Assembly (NCBI GenBank): GCA_032718565.1
Contig: JAVGVS010000043.1
Location: forward strand, 1,180,042 to 1,244,041
Source of the DNA: Distichodus sexfasciatus
Lineage: Eukaryota > Chordata > Actinopteri > Characiformes > Distichodontidae
Length of the DNA stretch: 64,000 bases
Direction of reading: 5' to 3'
Below the pieces are notes generated by a model. The model was not told where the DNA came from. It made no database searches and saw only the letters and a list, made by a program, of their open reading frames with translations. Below are positions 45,230 through 54,699 of this stretch, in pieces. A program made the position numbers and the translations under genes. The number at the start of each line of letters is the position of its first letter. Position 1 is the first letter of the stretch.

Positions 45230-45475
45230 TGAAAGTGAGTGATTATTTGTCATTGTGAACACACCACAGCACAGCACGCAGTGCACCACAACCAAATGTG
45301 ACCTCTGCATTTAACCCATCCGTCAAGGAGCAGTGGGCAGCTAACAAGCGCCCGGGGAGCAGTGGTTGGGGACGGTACCTTGCTCATGAGTACCTCAGTG
45401 GTAACTTTACCGTCCCTGGATTCGAACCTGCAACTTTCTGATCACGGGGCGAACACCCTACCGTTACGCCTGCCC
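45230..45475 (-). repeat. SINE-2, full minus-strand copy
   Basis: On the minus strand: GGGGCAGGCGTAACGGTAGG head, CGCCCCGTGATCAGAAAGTT, B box GGTTCGAATCC, AGTTACCACTGAGGTACTCA, GAGCAAGGTACCGTCCCC, CTGCTCCCCGGGCGC, CACTGCTCCTTGACGG, GTGCACTGCGTGCTGTGC and the ACAATGACAAATAATCACTC end. This is one of the most complete copies. Confidence 0.95.
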
Positions 45476-45744
45476 CTATATACCATACTATATACTATAT
45501 ACCAGAATGTAATAACGTATCTTAAAATTCTGTCTTCACTTCTTTAAAAATAATGTGTTCTATGAGTGTTAAATCAGAGACTCCATCATCTGGACGTCTT
45601 TCGGACTATGTGGACTCGAACTGAATTCCAGTTGAGTAATTTTAGCTTAATGTTGCTGAGTGGATCTTAGCAAGCGGCCCCAGCAACGATTCGAAAGCAT
45701 CCTTTGGAAAATTTCTAAATCTTCACTTCTTTAAAAATGATTAA

Positions 45745-46240
45745 CCCTTCTGTTATGTTGGTTTCTCAGAAACACCAATGATGTTCCTGGGTCAGTTTGA
45801 CCTGGGACGTGTTTAATTCTCCAAAAGTGTCAGAAACCAAAAAATCCCAATAAACATAGTTTATATCTCATTATTAACTCCATTACTAACCTTTTCAATC
45901 AATATTTGGTGTAATGGTGTTACCACATCTCACAGATCATGGTTTATGAGGGTAATTCACTCGTTTTTCATAAAAAAAATGCATTTAAAAACTTTTTTTT
46001 AATGTACACTAGAAAGACTGACATATAAAACACAATAGTTTTACAAGACTGATTATTTTAAATTCTAATTCTAATTCTAGTTCTATGGAATATAAACATG
46101 CAGGGGGTTGCACATATGTGATATGAACCATTTTTATTTTATATGTTGATTACCCTTATTAAGCCATTACAAAAAATTTCATACTGAAAGAAAACTTTAA
46201 ACTATTTTGGGTCGGTGTGACCTGCACCATAACAGGAGGG
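45745..46240. mobile_element. piggyBac-like MITE (496 bp) with TTAA target duplication
   Basis: Left end CCCTTCTGTTATG and right end CATAACAGGAGGG are inverted repeats, flanked by TTAA at 45741-45744 and 46241-46244. TTAA duplication with CCCT...AGGG ends is the piggyBac signature. Subterminal GGGTCAGTTTGACCTGGG and GGGTCGGTGTGACCTGC are a second inverted/palindromic pair near the two ends. No transposase is encoded. Confidence 0.9.
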
Positions 46241-46294
46241 TTAATTAACGATTAATCTTGAACTAACATTTACTAACGTGTATTAAATGTTCAT

Positions 46295-46472
46295 GCACCC
46301 CGGTCGCCCAGCGGAGGATGGGGTCCCCTTGCTATGTCTTGGTTCCTCCCAAGGTTTCTTCCTACTAGAGGGAGTGACCTCAGGCTTGCTCGTTATACTG
46401 TATGTAAAGCGCTTTGGGACAATGGCTGTTGTTAAGAGCGCTACATAAATAAAATTGAATTGAATTGAAGTT
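46295..46472 (+). repeat. Retroposon 3' end with GCGCTACATAAATAAA tail
   Basis: CCTCCCAAGGTTTCTTCCTA, AGTGACCTCAGGCTTGCTCG, GTAAAGCGCTTTGGGACAA and GAGCGCTACATAAATAAAAT with a (TGAAT)n tail. This 3' module is shared by many fish non-LTR retroposons. The 5' part is absent. Confidence 0.75.
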
Positions 46473-46567
46473 TAAAGTACATAACATGTCGGTCTGAGCA
46501 GTATAGGATATCACCCATCGCAGTACAGTGTCACTGGTGGTTAATTTGTGGCAGTTTGCCAGAATAT

Positions 46568-46785
46568 GTTGCACCTTATTGTATATGTCATAGTTTCTTT
46601 TCTTTTTTATCCTTTATCTCCTTATTTTTAAGTTATTTTAAGGTTCTATTGTATCTCCTTGCTATTTTTATTTTATTTTTACATTTTTGCCTTAATTGCA
46701 TGGTCAAAGAACGGATCAGGACACATATCACTGCATGTTGTACCTGTATAATTTGCATGTGACAAATAAAGAATCTTGAATGTTG
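46568..46785 (+). mobile_element. LINE 3' end with TCTTGAA tail
   Basis: T-rich 3'UTR ending CACTGCATGTTGTACCTG and GTGACAAATAAAGAATCTTG. Same ending as 6153-6370. It appears to be inserted into a sequence of TTTGCCA repeats (flanks GTTTGCCAG at 46554 and AAGTTTGCCAG at 46790). Confidence 0.7.
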
Positions 46786-47104
46786 CCGCAAGTTTGCCAG
46801 TCAGCCACTAGTGGCAAACTTGCAGCAGTGTTCTGGCAACAATGACAAATTGTCACTAGTATCAAATGTATCTGGCAGTGATTTGCCAAAACAATTAGCC
46901 AGTAATGACACACTTTGAGTGAGCTTTTGGTGACAGCATGGCCAGGTGCATACGTTTTCCACAAGGCTTGCTAGAAGTCCGCCCCAAGTTTGCCACAAAC
47001 CTTAATTTGCATGTGAAAATATGACTGCAAATTTGTGGCAACATTGCCAAAGGTTAACGTCAACCGTTTGCCAGAAGAGGAAACATTTGCCATGTTAGTA
47101 TTAA
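46786..47104. repeat. Degenerate repeat built from TTTGCCA / TGGCAAA words
   Basis: AGTTTGCCA, TGGCAAACTTGC, TTTGCCAAAACA, GTTTGCCACAAACC, TTGTGGCAACATTGCCAAAG and GTTTGCCAGAAG recur on both strands. The family looks like an old foldback element; boundaries and class are unresolved. Confidence 0.5.
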
Positions 47105-47525
47105 GTGTTTGCAGGAACTCGGGGTGTAAATCACAAGTTTGATCCCAATACAATATTATATAGATTCAGTGGACGGCGATTCGATGTCTGGCGAGATCAC
47201 AAAGTTTGCTGCAATACGATTTCAGTTAGATTCAGTACAGGGGCCAGCAATCAATATGAGACGATATCATATGCTAACACAATCACTTTCATTCGTATCA
47301 AATCACAAACAGCAACTAGAGTATCATTTGACGTTTTAATCCCTGAGCTCCGTCAGGCATCTTCTCATTTTATAAAAATAGATCTCCGGTTCAATACAAA
47401 GCGACAACATGTCTGATGTCTGATTGATGTTTTCATTATGATTCGATGCTCTGGACTCATTGATCCTTAGATCAATATACTGTATCGTTGTTGACTGATG
47501 TATTGAGCATTTTTGCATCATTATA
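47105..47525. mobile_element. hAT-like remnant ('CAATACAATATTATAT' type) hosting Mite copy C
   Basis: CGATTCGATGTC, CAATACGATTTCAG and AGATCAATATACTGTATCG words are typical of non-autonomous elements with GATTCGAT-rich interiors. A 103-codon frame crosses it without a domain. Its right side is cut by the MITE at 47526. Confidence 0.4.
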
Positions 47526-48170
47526 TGTGACTCTCCACGGCAAAACCAGTCGCTTGTCGCAACGGAGGTTTCCGAGAAAAACGACCGTTTATGTTGCGTG
47601 GGGTAAAATTTGGGATTTTTGGTTTTTAGTGTTTTGAAACAGTGGAAGGTCTATACTGTACTGTTGTGAATAAATTTCGCTGAAAAATTTACCCTTTCCA
47701 TCCTAAAAACGTGACTTTCTTGAGGTGAGGAATTCAATTCCAGCAGAATGTTAAAAGTTTTTTTGACCGCTCTACTTCAATATTTCACGGTAAATCCACT
47801 GTGGACTAAGCGTGAAGATATTTCTCCGAGAATCCATCTTCGTCTCGGTTGAGTTAACCTTCTTTAGGTATAGGCTATCCGATGTGGCTGTGAATGCAAG
47901 CGTAGGCTACCCGTAAATGCCATGTGCTTATTGGCCGCACCAGCGTCTGTAGGTGCTCTGGTAATCACTTCAAAGCCAGTTCTCGTTTCTCACTTGGCGT
48001 GACAGGAAAGCCCGGCTCCTTGAATGTTGATATCTCCAGTCATATGTCGTCCCGATTCATTCCCAGTATAAGTATCGTTTTGAAGGTTGATTTATATGCC
48101 CTTTCATGAAAACATAACTCAATTTTAGAAATTTTGCGACAAGCGACTGGTTTTGCCGTGGAGGGCCACA
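47526..48170. mobile_element. Mite-TGTGAC copy C (645 bp)
   Basis: Best-preserved termini: TGTGACTCTCCACGGCAAAA and GGTTTTGCCGTGGAGGGCCACA, extending inward through CCAGTCGCTTGTCGCAA and TTGCGACAAGCGACTGG (about 38 bp). TA lies on both sides (47524-47525, 48171-48172). The interior has extra small insertions relative to A and B. Confidence 0.93.
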
Positions 48171-48331
48171 TATGTTGTTACAGAAATTGTTACAGAAGTT
48201 AGCGACATGTTCTAACACCCAACCCTAAAAACATGGAGGATGGAGTTTCTTATTTAGCAATTACACCTCATGCACTGTTAATTATTCTGTCTTAAAAAAG
48301 CAGCAGGCCCCTCTTGAGTTGGCCCTATATG

Positions 48332-48332
48332 T

Positions 48333-48370
<38 letters not shown>

Positions 48371-48371
48371 C
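48332..48371. repeat. (CT)n microsatellite
   Basis: About twenty CT units with one CTAT interruption. Confidence 0.97.
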
Positions 48372-48507
48372 CTTTCACAAGCTTTTGAACACACAAACAA
48401 CCCTCTTGCAGTTCGCACCATCGCTCTCTGACATGCTCTCACACTCCCATCACTCTCATCACCCTCACACTCCTCCAGCCTATCAGCCGCTTGTGTTTGA
48501 AGAGCCT

Positions 48508-48609
48508 ACACTTCTCTCTCTTTTTTTTTTTTTTCTTTCAGCTACAGGCTTTTTAGGAAAGCCTCTGTCCAAACCCGTCCCTCTTCACCCCACTGGCTTG
48601 TTGCTGTAG
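48508..48609 (+). CDS. Speculative terminal exon after a strong splice acceptor
   Basis: A long pyrimidine tract (CTCTCTCTTTTTTTTTTTTT) leads to TTTCAG ending at 48540, a textbook 3' splice site. It is followed in one frame by ATGFLGKPLSKPVPLHPTG and LLL before a TAG at 48607-48609. I do not recognise the peptide. No matching upstream exon or polyadenylation signal can be assigned, so it could be chance: acceptor-like sequences are common in intronic DNA. Confidence 0.15.
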   Translation, partial: TLLSLFFFFLSATGFLGKPLSKPVPLHPTGLLL

Positions 48610-49912
48610 TCATTCCCATGAGGTGGGTCTGCTGGGCTTTCTCATCCCCTCCGTGTTTGAGTAGGACTCACCCCCAGACCCACATCTCAGAGAGGAGAAA
48701 AGTGAATGCAAATGTAGCCGAGCCTTTAAAACGACTCAGAAGTGGTCGGCCTCTAACGCTATGGCAGCGTTACATCCGCCTTACCAGAGAGCGCAGGAGA
48801 ATTTTAGACAGAGAAAACCAGGCTTTGTTTCACATTCATTCAGCATCACCGCTATTGATAAAAATGTTCATTTATTAGTGATGTGATGCTGTAATTCTGT
48901 TTTCATTTTTATTTTCGTTACTGCTTCATCTGGCAGACGGTTTAGCCTGTTATCGTGCCACCTTTTTCAGGCTGAAGCCGCCAATCTGTGAGATTCATAA
49001 GACCCGCAAGAAATCAAATCTCTCCGCATCGATTGGGAATGTTTCGCACCCTCAAATCAATCAACCACTTCTGAATGCTATCGATCAGCCTGGCCAAGAA
49101 CAATCTGATGGTGTGTAAACTCTATGCTAATCTCGGGTTGTAAATGTATGAAACAGTTAAGCACAACGCTGAAAAGTAATTTCCAAAGAATAGAAATCAC
49201 AGAGCACCGCTTAAATAAAGCGCTAATCCCATCTCATATTTTTATGAGAGATTACAAATCATCAAAGATCTGAAATTCTCCTTTCATGTAACGTCTGAAT
49301 TTCCGTGCCCATGAAAAAGGGAATTGACCCCATATCTGTTGGAGAAATGGTATTTAACATGAAAGCGACCTAAAAGAGAGGATGCATGCACTTATAAGAG
49401 CTTTGAATGAAATTCTACTCACAGTCCTCCTCAGAGCAGAAGAAAACCCAGATCATCTATAAAACTCCTTTCTTGGATCCCAGTTCAATTCTTTCTGGAA
49501 GCGTTTAGGAACAGGGGGGAGAAAAAAAAAACGCTGATATCATTTCTCTGGAACAGCGAGGTGGACGCCGTCTCGTCAGGTAAAAGCCAATACTAGTAGA
49601 AAATACGTTGTCTAACACCAAGCTTCCCAATCTCCAAGCTTCGGACATCTCGTCTAAAAGGTAAATACACTCTATTGGCCTTAACCCTATTTGCAGTTGG
49701 CAGTGGTGGTACACTAGGGCCAAGGCCAATGATTCCCCCCTTAAAGAGTGAATTAGAGTTAAAGGCTGAGGCTCAAGCATGTCAATACCCATTAGATTTG
49801 CACTGCCGCCACGGCAACATCCAATTCTCACTCAAACGTCTCTGTGGCATCTCCTGTCTCACCATTCGCTCAACAGCCTGCTGGGAATTGTGAAGGATTT
49901 ATTCTTTGTAGG
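48610..49912. other. Single-copy DNA with conserved-like blocks
   Basis: About 48960-49340 and 49640-49900 are repeat-free, balanced in composition and contain words such as CTAATCCCATCTCATATTTT. No coding structure is supported. Confidence 0.35.
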
Positions 49913-49932
49913 TATATATATATATATATATA
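49913..49932. repeat. (TA)n microsatellite at left edge of mariner-like element
   Basis: Ten TA units immediately before AAAAGTTTTAGGCAG. Confidence 0.95.
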
Positions 49933-50448
49933 AAAAGTTTTAGGCAGAGTTTGAAAAAAATACTTAACAAACAAGAATGCTTTCCAAAAATGGAAGTGTT
50001 AATCATTTATTTTCATCAATCAACAAAGTACATTGAATGAACAAAAGAAATCTAAATCAAATCAATATTTGGTGTGACCACCCTTCGCCTTCAAAACAGC
50101 ATCAATTCTTCTAGGTACACCTGCACATAGTTTTTGAAGGAACTCGGCTGGTAGGTTGTTCCAAAACATCTTGAAGGAACTAACCACAGATCTGCCGATA
50201 TAATCACAAAAAATAATATAATGACTATAATCCTACAAAATCTGACTTTGTGCAAGTGTACCCTAGAAGAATTGATGCTGGTTTTGAAGGCAAAAAAGGT
50301 AGTAACACCAAATATTGATTTGATTTAGATTTTTCTTTTGTTAGCTCACTTTGCATTTTGTAAATGATAAAATAAAATCATTATTTATATTTCTGAAAGC
50401 ATTCTTTGTTTACAGCATTTTTCACCTGCCTAAAACTTTTGCACAGTA

Positions 50449-50453
<5 letters not shown>
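49931..50453. mobile_element. Mariner-like element made of two inverted 3' ends
   Basis: Termini AAAAGTTTTAGGCAG (49934) and CTGCCTAAAACTTTTGCACA (50427) are inverted. On the minus strand about 50060-50180 encodes a transposase C-terminus (FKMFWNNLPAEFLQKL, VPRRIDAVLKAKGGHTKY, stop). On the plus strand about 50260-50320 repeats the same C-terminal coding end (GTACCCTAGAAGAATTGATG and CACCAAATATTGATTTG) in decayed form. Thus both halves are 3' ends facing outwards; the N-terminal and catalytic regions are missing. The element sits in (TA)n. Confidence 0.85.
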
Positions 50454-50503
<50 letters not shown>

Positions 50504-50563
50504 TATATGTATATATACAGTATATATATATGTATATACATACATTATATATATATACATACA

Positions 50564-50602
<39 letters not shown>
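50452..50602. repeat. Long (TA)n tract with TACATA/TACAG variants
   Basis: About 150 bp of TA units interrupted by CATA, CAG and GTATATACA. It produces the Tyr-Ile repeat frames on both strands, which are not genes. It follows directly on the GCACAGTACTGTATATA end of the mariner-like element. Confidence 0.96.
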
Positions 50603-50608
<6 letters not shown>

Positions 50609-50631
50609 CAATATATTAAAGATACGATAAA

Positions 50632-51290
50632 GGGGAATTTAATTAGATGCCGATATCCGTCATTTTCACCGTATCTGCGAAGTCTATACGCGTTATCGAT
50701 AAATGAGGAAGGCAGAGTCGAAGCGCGAGTGCAGACACAGTCAAGTCGAGACAAGACATATTGAAATAGCGCCATATCTCTGACATTTCGAACGCAGCGC
50801 CGATTCAAGCGAACGTGAAAGCAGGGCGGAGGGTGAAGTGGAGCATTTCGAGCGTTTTAGAAAAAGTCACTTCCACCCTGTGTGCTGTGACACTCCATGT
50901 ACTACTTCATAATACCCACATAAAAGCTGTGATTAGAGCTCATACCTACCATTCCTACTAAGTCTTGACTGATCATGACTCGGGCAGCCCATGCGCAAAA
51001 ACAGATTCGCTAAGTGAGGCAAACATGCAATTTAGTTAGTAATGCATTTTTCGCGTGTGCAGGCAGACTTGAGCGTGAAAAGACAAGAGAGTTCGTTCGT
51101 GAACGTTCCACTGCATACTTTTTAACACAGAAGGCGCGGGCCGTCTAAAATCCCACCTCAGACTTTGGACACGCCTGGAATAAGCACTACCTTTCCAATG
51201 CATCATAAAATATCGGCAGAAAATATCGGGCAAATCGATGACATATCGTCCGATTCCGATATGATTCTGAGATCATCGGGCATCCCTAGA
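50632..51290. mobile_element. hAT-like non-autonomous element, copy without MITE
   Basis: GATGCCGATATCCGTC, GGCAGAGTCGAAGCGCGAG, AGAAAAAGTCACTTCC, GTGACACTCCATGT, GGACACGCCTGGAATAAGC, AAATATCGGGCAAAT and the end ATCGGGCATCCCTA align in order with 57011-58410. The left terminus is lost at the (TA)n tract. It is the empty-site relative that shows where Mite copy D inserted. Confidence 0.8.
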
Positions 51291-52538
51291 TCACTAGAGC
51301 CCTAGATGTAGATGCTAGTCTACGTCACTGCCTAAAAACTTCATTATTTCAGAATGGAATTTCTTGTCTTTTTACCTTGTTGCCAGATTGCTCCCTTTCT
51401 TTTTTTGCACTGCCACTTTCTCGCATGGTCTTTCTTTCTCTCTGTCTTTTCTCCCATTCCTCAAGTATCCTTCTGAAAGCTTGCCAGGTTGTGTTTGCTC
51501 TGGTAATTAGGAGACCGAGCATGCAATCGCAAGTCCATTAAAAAAACAGGCAACGCTTGGCTGCTTTATTGATAAAGCATTACGTGTGTGGAGGTGTGGA
51601 AATGTACACTGGTCTGCTGGCATATCACATAGATTCCCTTCTACCTTTGGGGGGAAAAAAAAAGAAAAGGAGAAACCTAAATCTAGATTAAATGTCATTA
51701 CGTTATCACAGACACAGTAAACAGCAAAGAAAAAAAAAACACACTAATTGTAAACAGGGGCGAGGCTGGTCGGTACAGAATATCCGAAATCACTTGGTAT
51801 TACGCACCGTCAGAGCGCAGGAAATGGACGAGGCAAACCGAGAGAGTGAGAGAGAGAAATAAAAAGAGCTAGAGATTGAGACGGATAGAGAGGGCCGTAA
51901 TTGTATGGAGATGAGAGCTACAGTAAGACATTTCGCTTACGTCCTTATGGTGGGCCCTCAGGAGGTATTTAAGTAAGCCGCTGACCCCCCGCATTCGACG
52001 CATGTCGTCATGCATCAAGCGCAGAGGTGCGTATCAAAGTCCCCCCCCCCAATGGTGTGTGCATTGGGATTTATATTTCCAATTAAACCTGCAAATTATA
52101 TGATTATCCCGCGCTAGGCGTCAGGCCGTTTTGGAAAACGAGTTGCGCCGTTCGGGGGCTCTCCTCCCCCTCGCCGCCCTCCTTCCAAAGATAATCGTGC
52201 AAATAGCAAACTGCATCGTGACTTGACTATTAATACGCTCCCTCCCACAGTCGTCCCAGAGATGAAATCATGTTCTGTGTTTTGGGAGCGAGTCGTTTAT
52301 AGCGTAAGGTAGGCAGGCGAAGAATGGGCTCGGCTCATACAACTCACACCCAGTGCTGTGAAAAGGGGTTTGCTGCAATCTAAACGGCAATTCTCGTCTT
52401 CACTTTTGCTTCACTTTCAATAAATTTCATCTAATACATACAGAGCACGCTTCAACTCAAAATCGTGTCTTCAGGGCCGTGCTGTGACACGGCATCATAT
52501 AGTTTATATAAATATAAATAGTGAGTAATAATAAATAT
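51291..52538. other. Single-copy DNA with conserved-like blocks
   Basis: About 52050-52260 (CCAATTAAACCTGCAAATTA, ATGATTATCC, GACTATTAATACG) is repeat-free with homeodomain-like words. Short poly-C at about 52040-52050 and purine-rich sequence at about 51830-51890. Confidence 0.35.
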
Positions 52539-52875
52539 AGGGCAACAAGGTGGCGCGGTGGTTAGCGCTGCCGCCTCATAGCGAGGAGGTCCTGGGTTCG
52601 ATTCCCAGGTCTTCCTGTGTGGAGTCTGCGTGCTCTCCCCGTATTCGCGTGGGTTTTCTCCAGGTGCTCCGGTTTCCTCCCACAATCCCAAGGCATGCAG
52701 TATAGGTTAATTGGTCACTCTAAATTGGCCCGTAATGTGTGAATGTGAGTGTGTGTGCCCTCTGATTAATGTTTCTGCGCCTGCCCAGGGTTGGTCCGCC
52801 TTAGCATGTAAACTCCCGGGATAGGCTCTGGTCCCCCCGTGACCACAGTTGGGATTAGGCGGCTCGGAGGAATAA
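52539..52875 (+). repeat. SINE-1, plus-strand copy
   Basis: AAGGTGGCGCGGTGGTTAGC head, B box GGTTCGATTCCC, a deletion of the GGCCGTAGGG block, GCGTGCTCTCCCCGTATTCG, TAGGTTAATTGGTCACTC, and the TTGGGATTAGGCGGCTCGG end. TTATATAAATATAAATA occurs on both sides, slightly offset, and may be the target duplication. Confidence 0.92.
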
Positions 52876-52944
52876 TAATTATATAAATATAAATAATAAA
52901 CCAGTAATGACAACACAAATCTATAGGTAAAATTAGAGTACGGT

Positions 52945-53543
52945 GGGGTGTAACGATACGTTAATCGACATCAGTGCATCGATTCTTCCAAAATGAAAGC
53001 ACCAATGAGACATCATACGTATTGTAATGTCTCTCGCCAAGTTAGCATATAGTAGTCAGCTAGTTTGGGGCAGTCGGTAGTGTAACGGTCAGGGAGTTGG
53101 CCTCGTGATCGGAAGGTTGCCGGTTTAATTCCTGGTCGCTAAAAGTACCACTGGGCACTCATGAGCAGGTGCGATCCCCAGCACTCCCAGTGCTGCCAAA
53201 AAGCTGTCACTGCACCTTCACGGACGGCTCAAATGCAGAGGTCGCATTTTCCACCGTGTGCAGTGTTCACAATGACTAATAAGCACTCTTTTAAAGAAAT
53301 AGTCTCCTCACAACTTGATATCCAAAGGCCAGGTGGGCTGAAGACCAGCACTAAAAACGGCAAATGACATTTCAGCGGCTTTTTAAAAATTTGATATGAA
53401 TAGAAGTGACTTCATACCATCATCATATGATTTTGTGTCATATCGAATGCTATCTCCTGAACAGAACTGAATCAAAGTTGTACTGTAGCGAACTTGTGTG
53501 ATCGAATTGTTGTTCATCAATGTAATATTGTAACCGTGATGAT
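52945..53543. mobile_element. hAT-like remnant ('GGGGTGTAACGATACG') hosting two SINEs
   Basis: The left end GGTGGGGTGTAACGATACG followed by CATCGATTCTTCC resembles a hAT-type terminus common in fish; the later part has CATATCGAATGCTATC and CGAATTGTTGTTCATC. SINE-2 (53067-53290) and SINE-1 (53556-53903) were inserted into it. Confidence 0.5.
53067..53290 (+). repeat. SINE-2, plus-strand copy
   Basis: GGGGCAGTCGGTAGTGTAAC head, CTCGTGATCGGAAGGTTGCC, decayed B box GGTTTAATTCC, AGTACCACTGGGCACTCATG, then CTGCACCTTCACGGACGG and the GTTCACAATGACTAATAAG end. Confidence 0.88.
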
Positions 53544-53555
53544 CGCTAATAAATA

Positions 53556-53903
53556 TTTCTGAACCGCTTTATCCCAACTGGGGTCGCGGTGGGACCGGAG
53601 CCTATCCCGGGAACTTCAGGCGCAAAGCCGAGGACCAACCCTGGGCACGCTAACGCACCACGAGGCATACACTCACACAATCACATTCACACATTACAGG
53701 ACCAGTTTAGAGTCACCAATTAACCTACATTACATGCCTTTGGACTGTGGGAGGAAACCGGAGCACCCGGAGAAAACCCACACAAACACAGGGAGAGCAT
53801 GCAAACTCCACACAGATAGACCCTACGGCCGTCCCGGGAGATCGAACCCAGGACCTTCTCGCTGTGAGGCGGCAGTGCTAACCACCGCGCCACCGTGCCG
53901 CCC
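53556..53903 (-). repeat. SINE-1, full minus-strand copy with exact 12-bp target duplication
   Basis: CGCTAATAAATA flanks both sides exactly (53544-53555 and 53904-53915). On the minus strand the head GGGCGGCACGGTGGCGCGGT, the B-box region GGTTCGATCTCC, the body and the AAAGCGGTTCAGAA 3' end are all present. One of the youngest-looking copies. Confidence 0.96.
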
Positions 53904-53915
53904 CGCTAATAAATA

Positions 53916-54158
53916 GAAAAATTAAATGAATAGATGAATGTAATATATCTCACCAGCTTGATGTGTACCACTATGTATTATGCAGATATAGAGTACGGAG
54001 TAGTCGTTGACCCTTGCAGTATAAAAAGTGTAAACCTGTGCATGCTTCCTTTTTGTTTTTGCAGTGCTTTTAGGTAGAATTGACCATCTCGGAAATCTGA
54101 ATGTTCACCAACTTCTTAGTTTGGACAAACTTTCTCTATCTCTCACTTTCCAGGATGG

Positions 54159-54160
<2 letters not shown>
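53916..54160. other. AT-rich DNA, no feature recognised
   Basis: Probably the right part of the hAT-like remnant before 53543, but no terminus is seen. Confidence 0.3.

Positions 54161-54189
<29 letters not shown>
54161..54189. repeat. (CA)n microsatellite
   Basis: About thirteen CA units; produces His-Thr and Val-Cys shadow frames. Confidence 0.97.
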
Positions 54190-54194
54190 GGCAC

Positions 54195-54500
54195 ATACAC
54201 AGAGCCGACGGGCCGAAGGCCGGCATTTTGACATTTTCCGTGGTAATGAGACAGAGTCCGTATCGGGCCTTATCAGTGTAGATCCAGCATTGCGAGCACC
54301 TGCCTGAGCCGTTAATTGCTTTAGGAATTGATAAGGGAGCGGAGGCCGCTGTGCGGGTCCGTGTGATAAACCCACACATCCATCCGTCAAAAAGGCAGTG
54401 GAGCCCTCTCGATGCTGACAGCGCGCCCACAACTTCGGCCGCCACCGTCTCGCTTTTAAATTATTGATTTTAACATGACAGCAATTGGAGATGGGTGTCT
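54195..54500. other. Conserved-non-coding-like block
   Basis: GC-balanced and repeat-free, with CGTTAATTGCTTTAGGAATT, GTGTGATAAACCC and TTAAATTATTGATTTTAACA. The minus-strand frame of 129 codons here has no recognised domain. This is one of the strongest candidates in the window for a conserved regulatory element. Confidence 0.4.
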
Positions 54501-54663
54501 GAAAGGCCGGACGCTGTAAAAACATGGGAAATGTTTCGGTGCTGCTCCTCTGTGTCTGCGTCTTAAAGCTGTTGGGGTCTGGGGGGTAGGCGAGTTGGGG
54601 AGGGGGTTAAAATGGAAGAAGGGTAGAAACTTCTCTGTCCACACTCACAGCGCGATAGAGAGA

Positions 54664-54685
54664 CAGGGTTAGGGTTAGGGTTATG
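54664..54685. repeat. Short interstitial telomere-type repeat (GGGTTA)3
   Basis: Three TTAGGG units in perfect phase. Too short to indicate a chromosome fusion. Confidence 0.9.
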
Positions 54686-54699
54686 TATATGTGTGCATG

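Noticed and set aside
50351..50764. 137-codon frame with long Tyr-Ile repeats
   Set aside because: It is the translation of a (TA)n microsatellite.
54664..54685. Telomere repeat as a sign of chromosome fusion
   Set aside because: Only three units; common by chance in vertebrate genomes.
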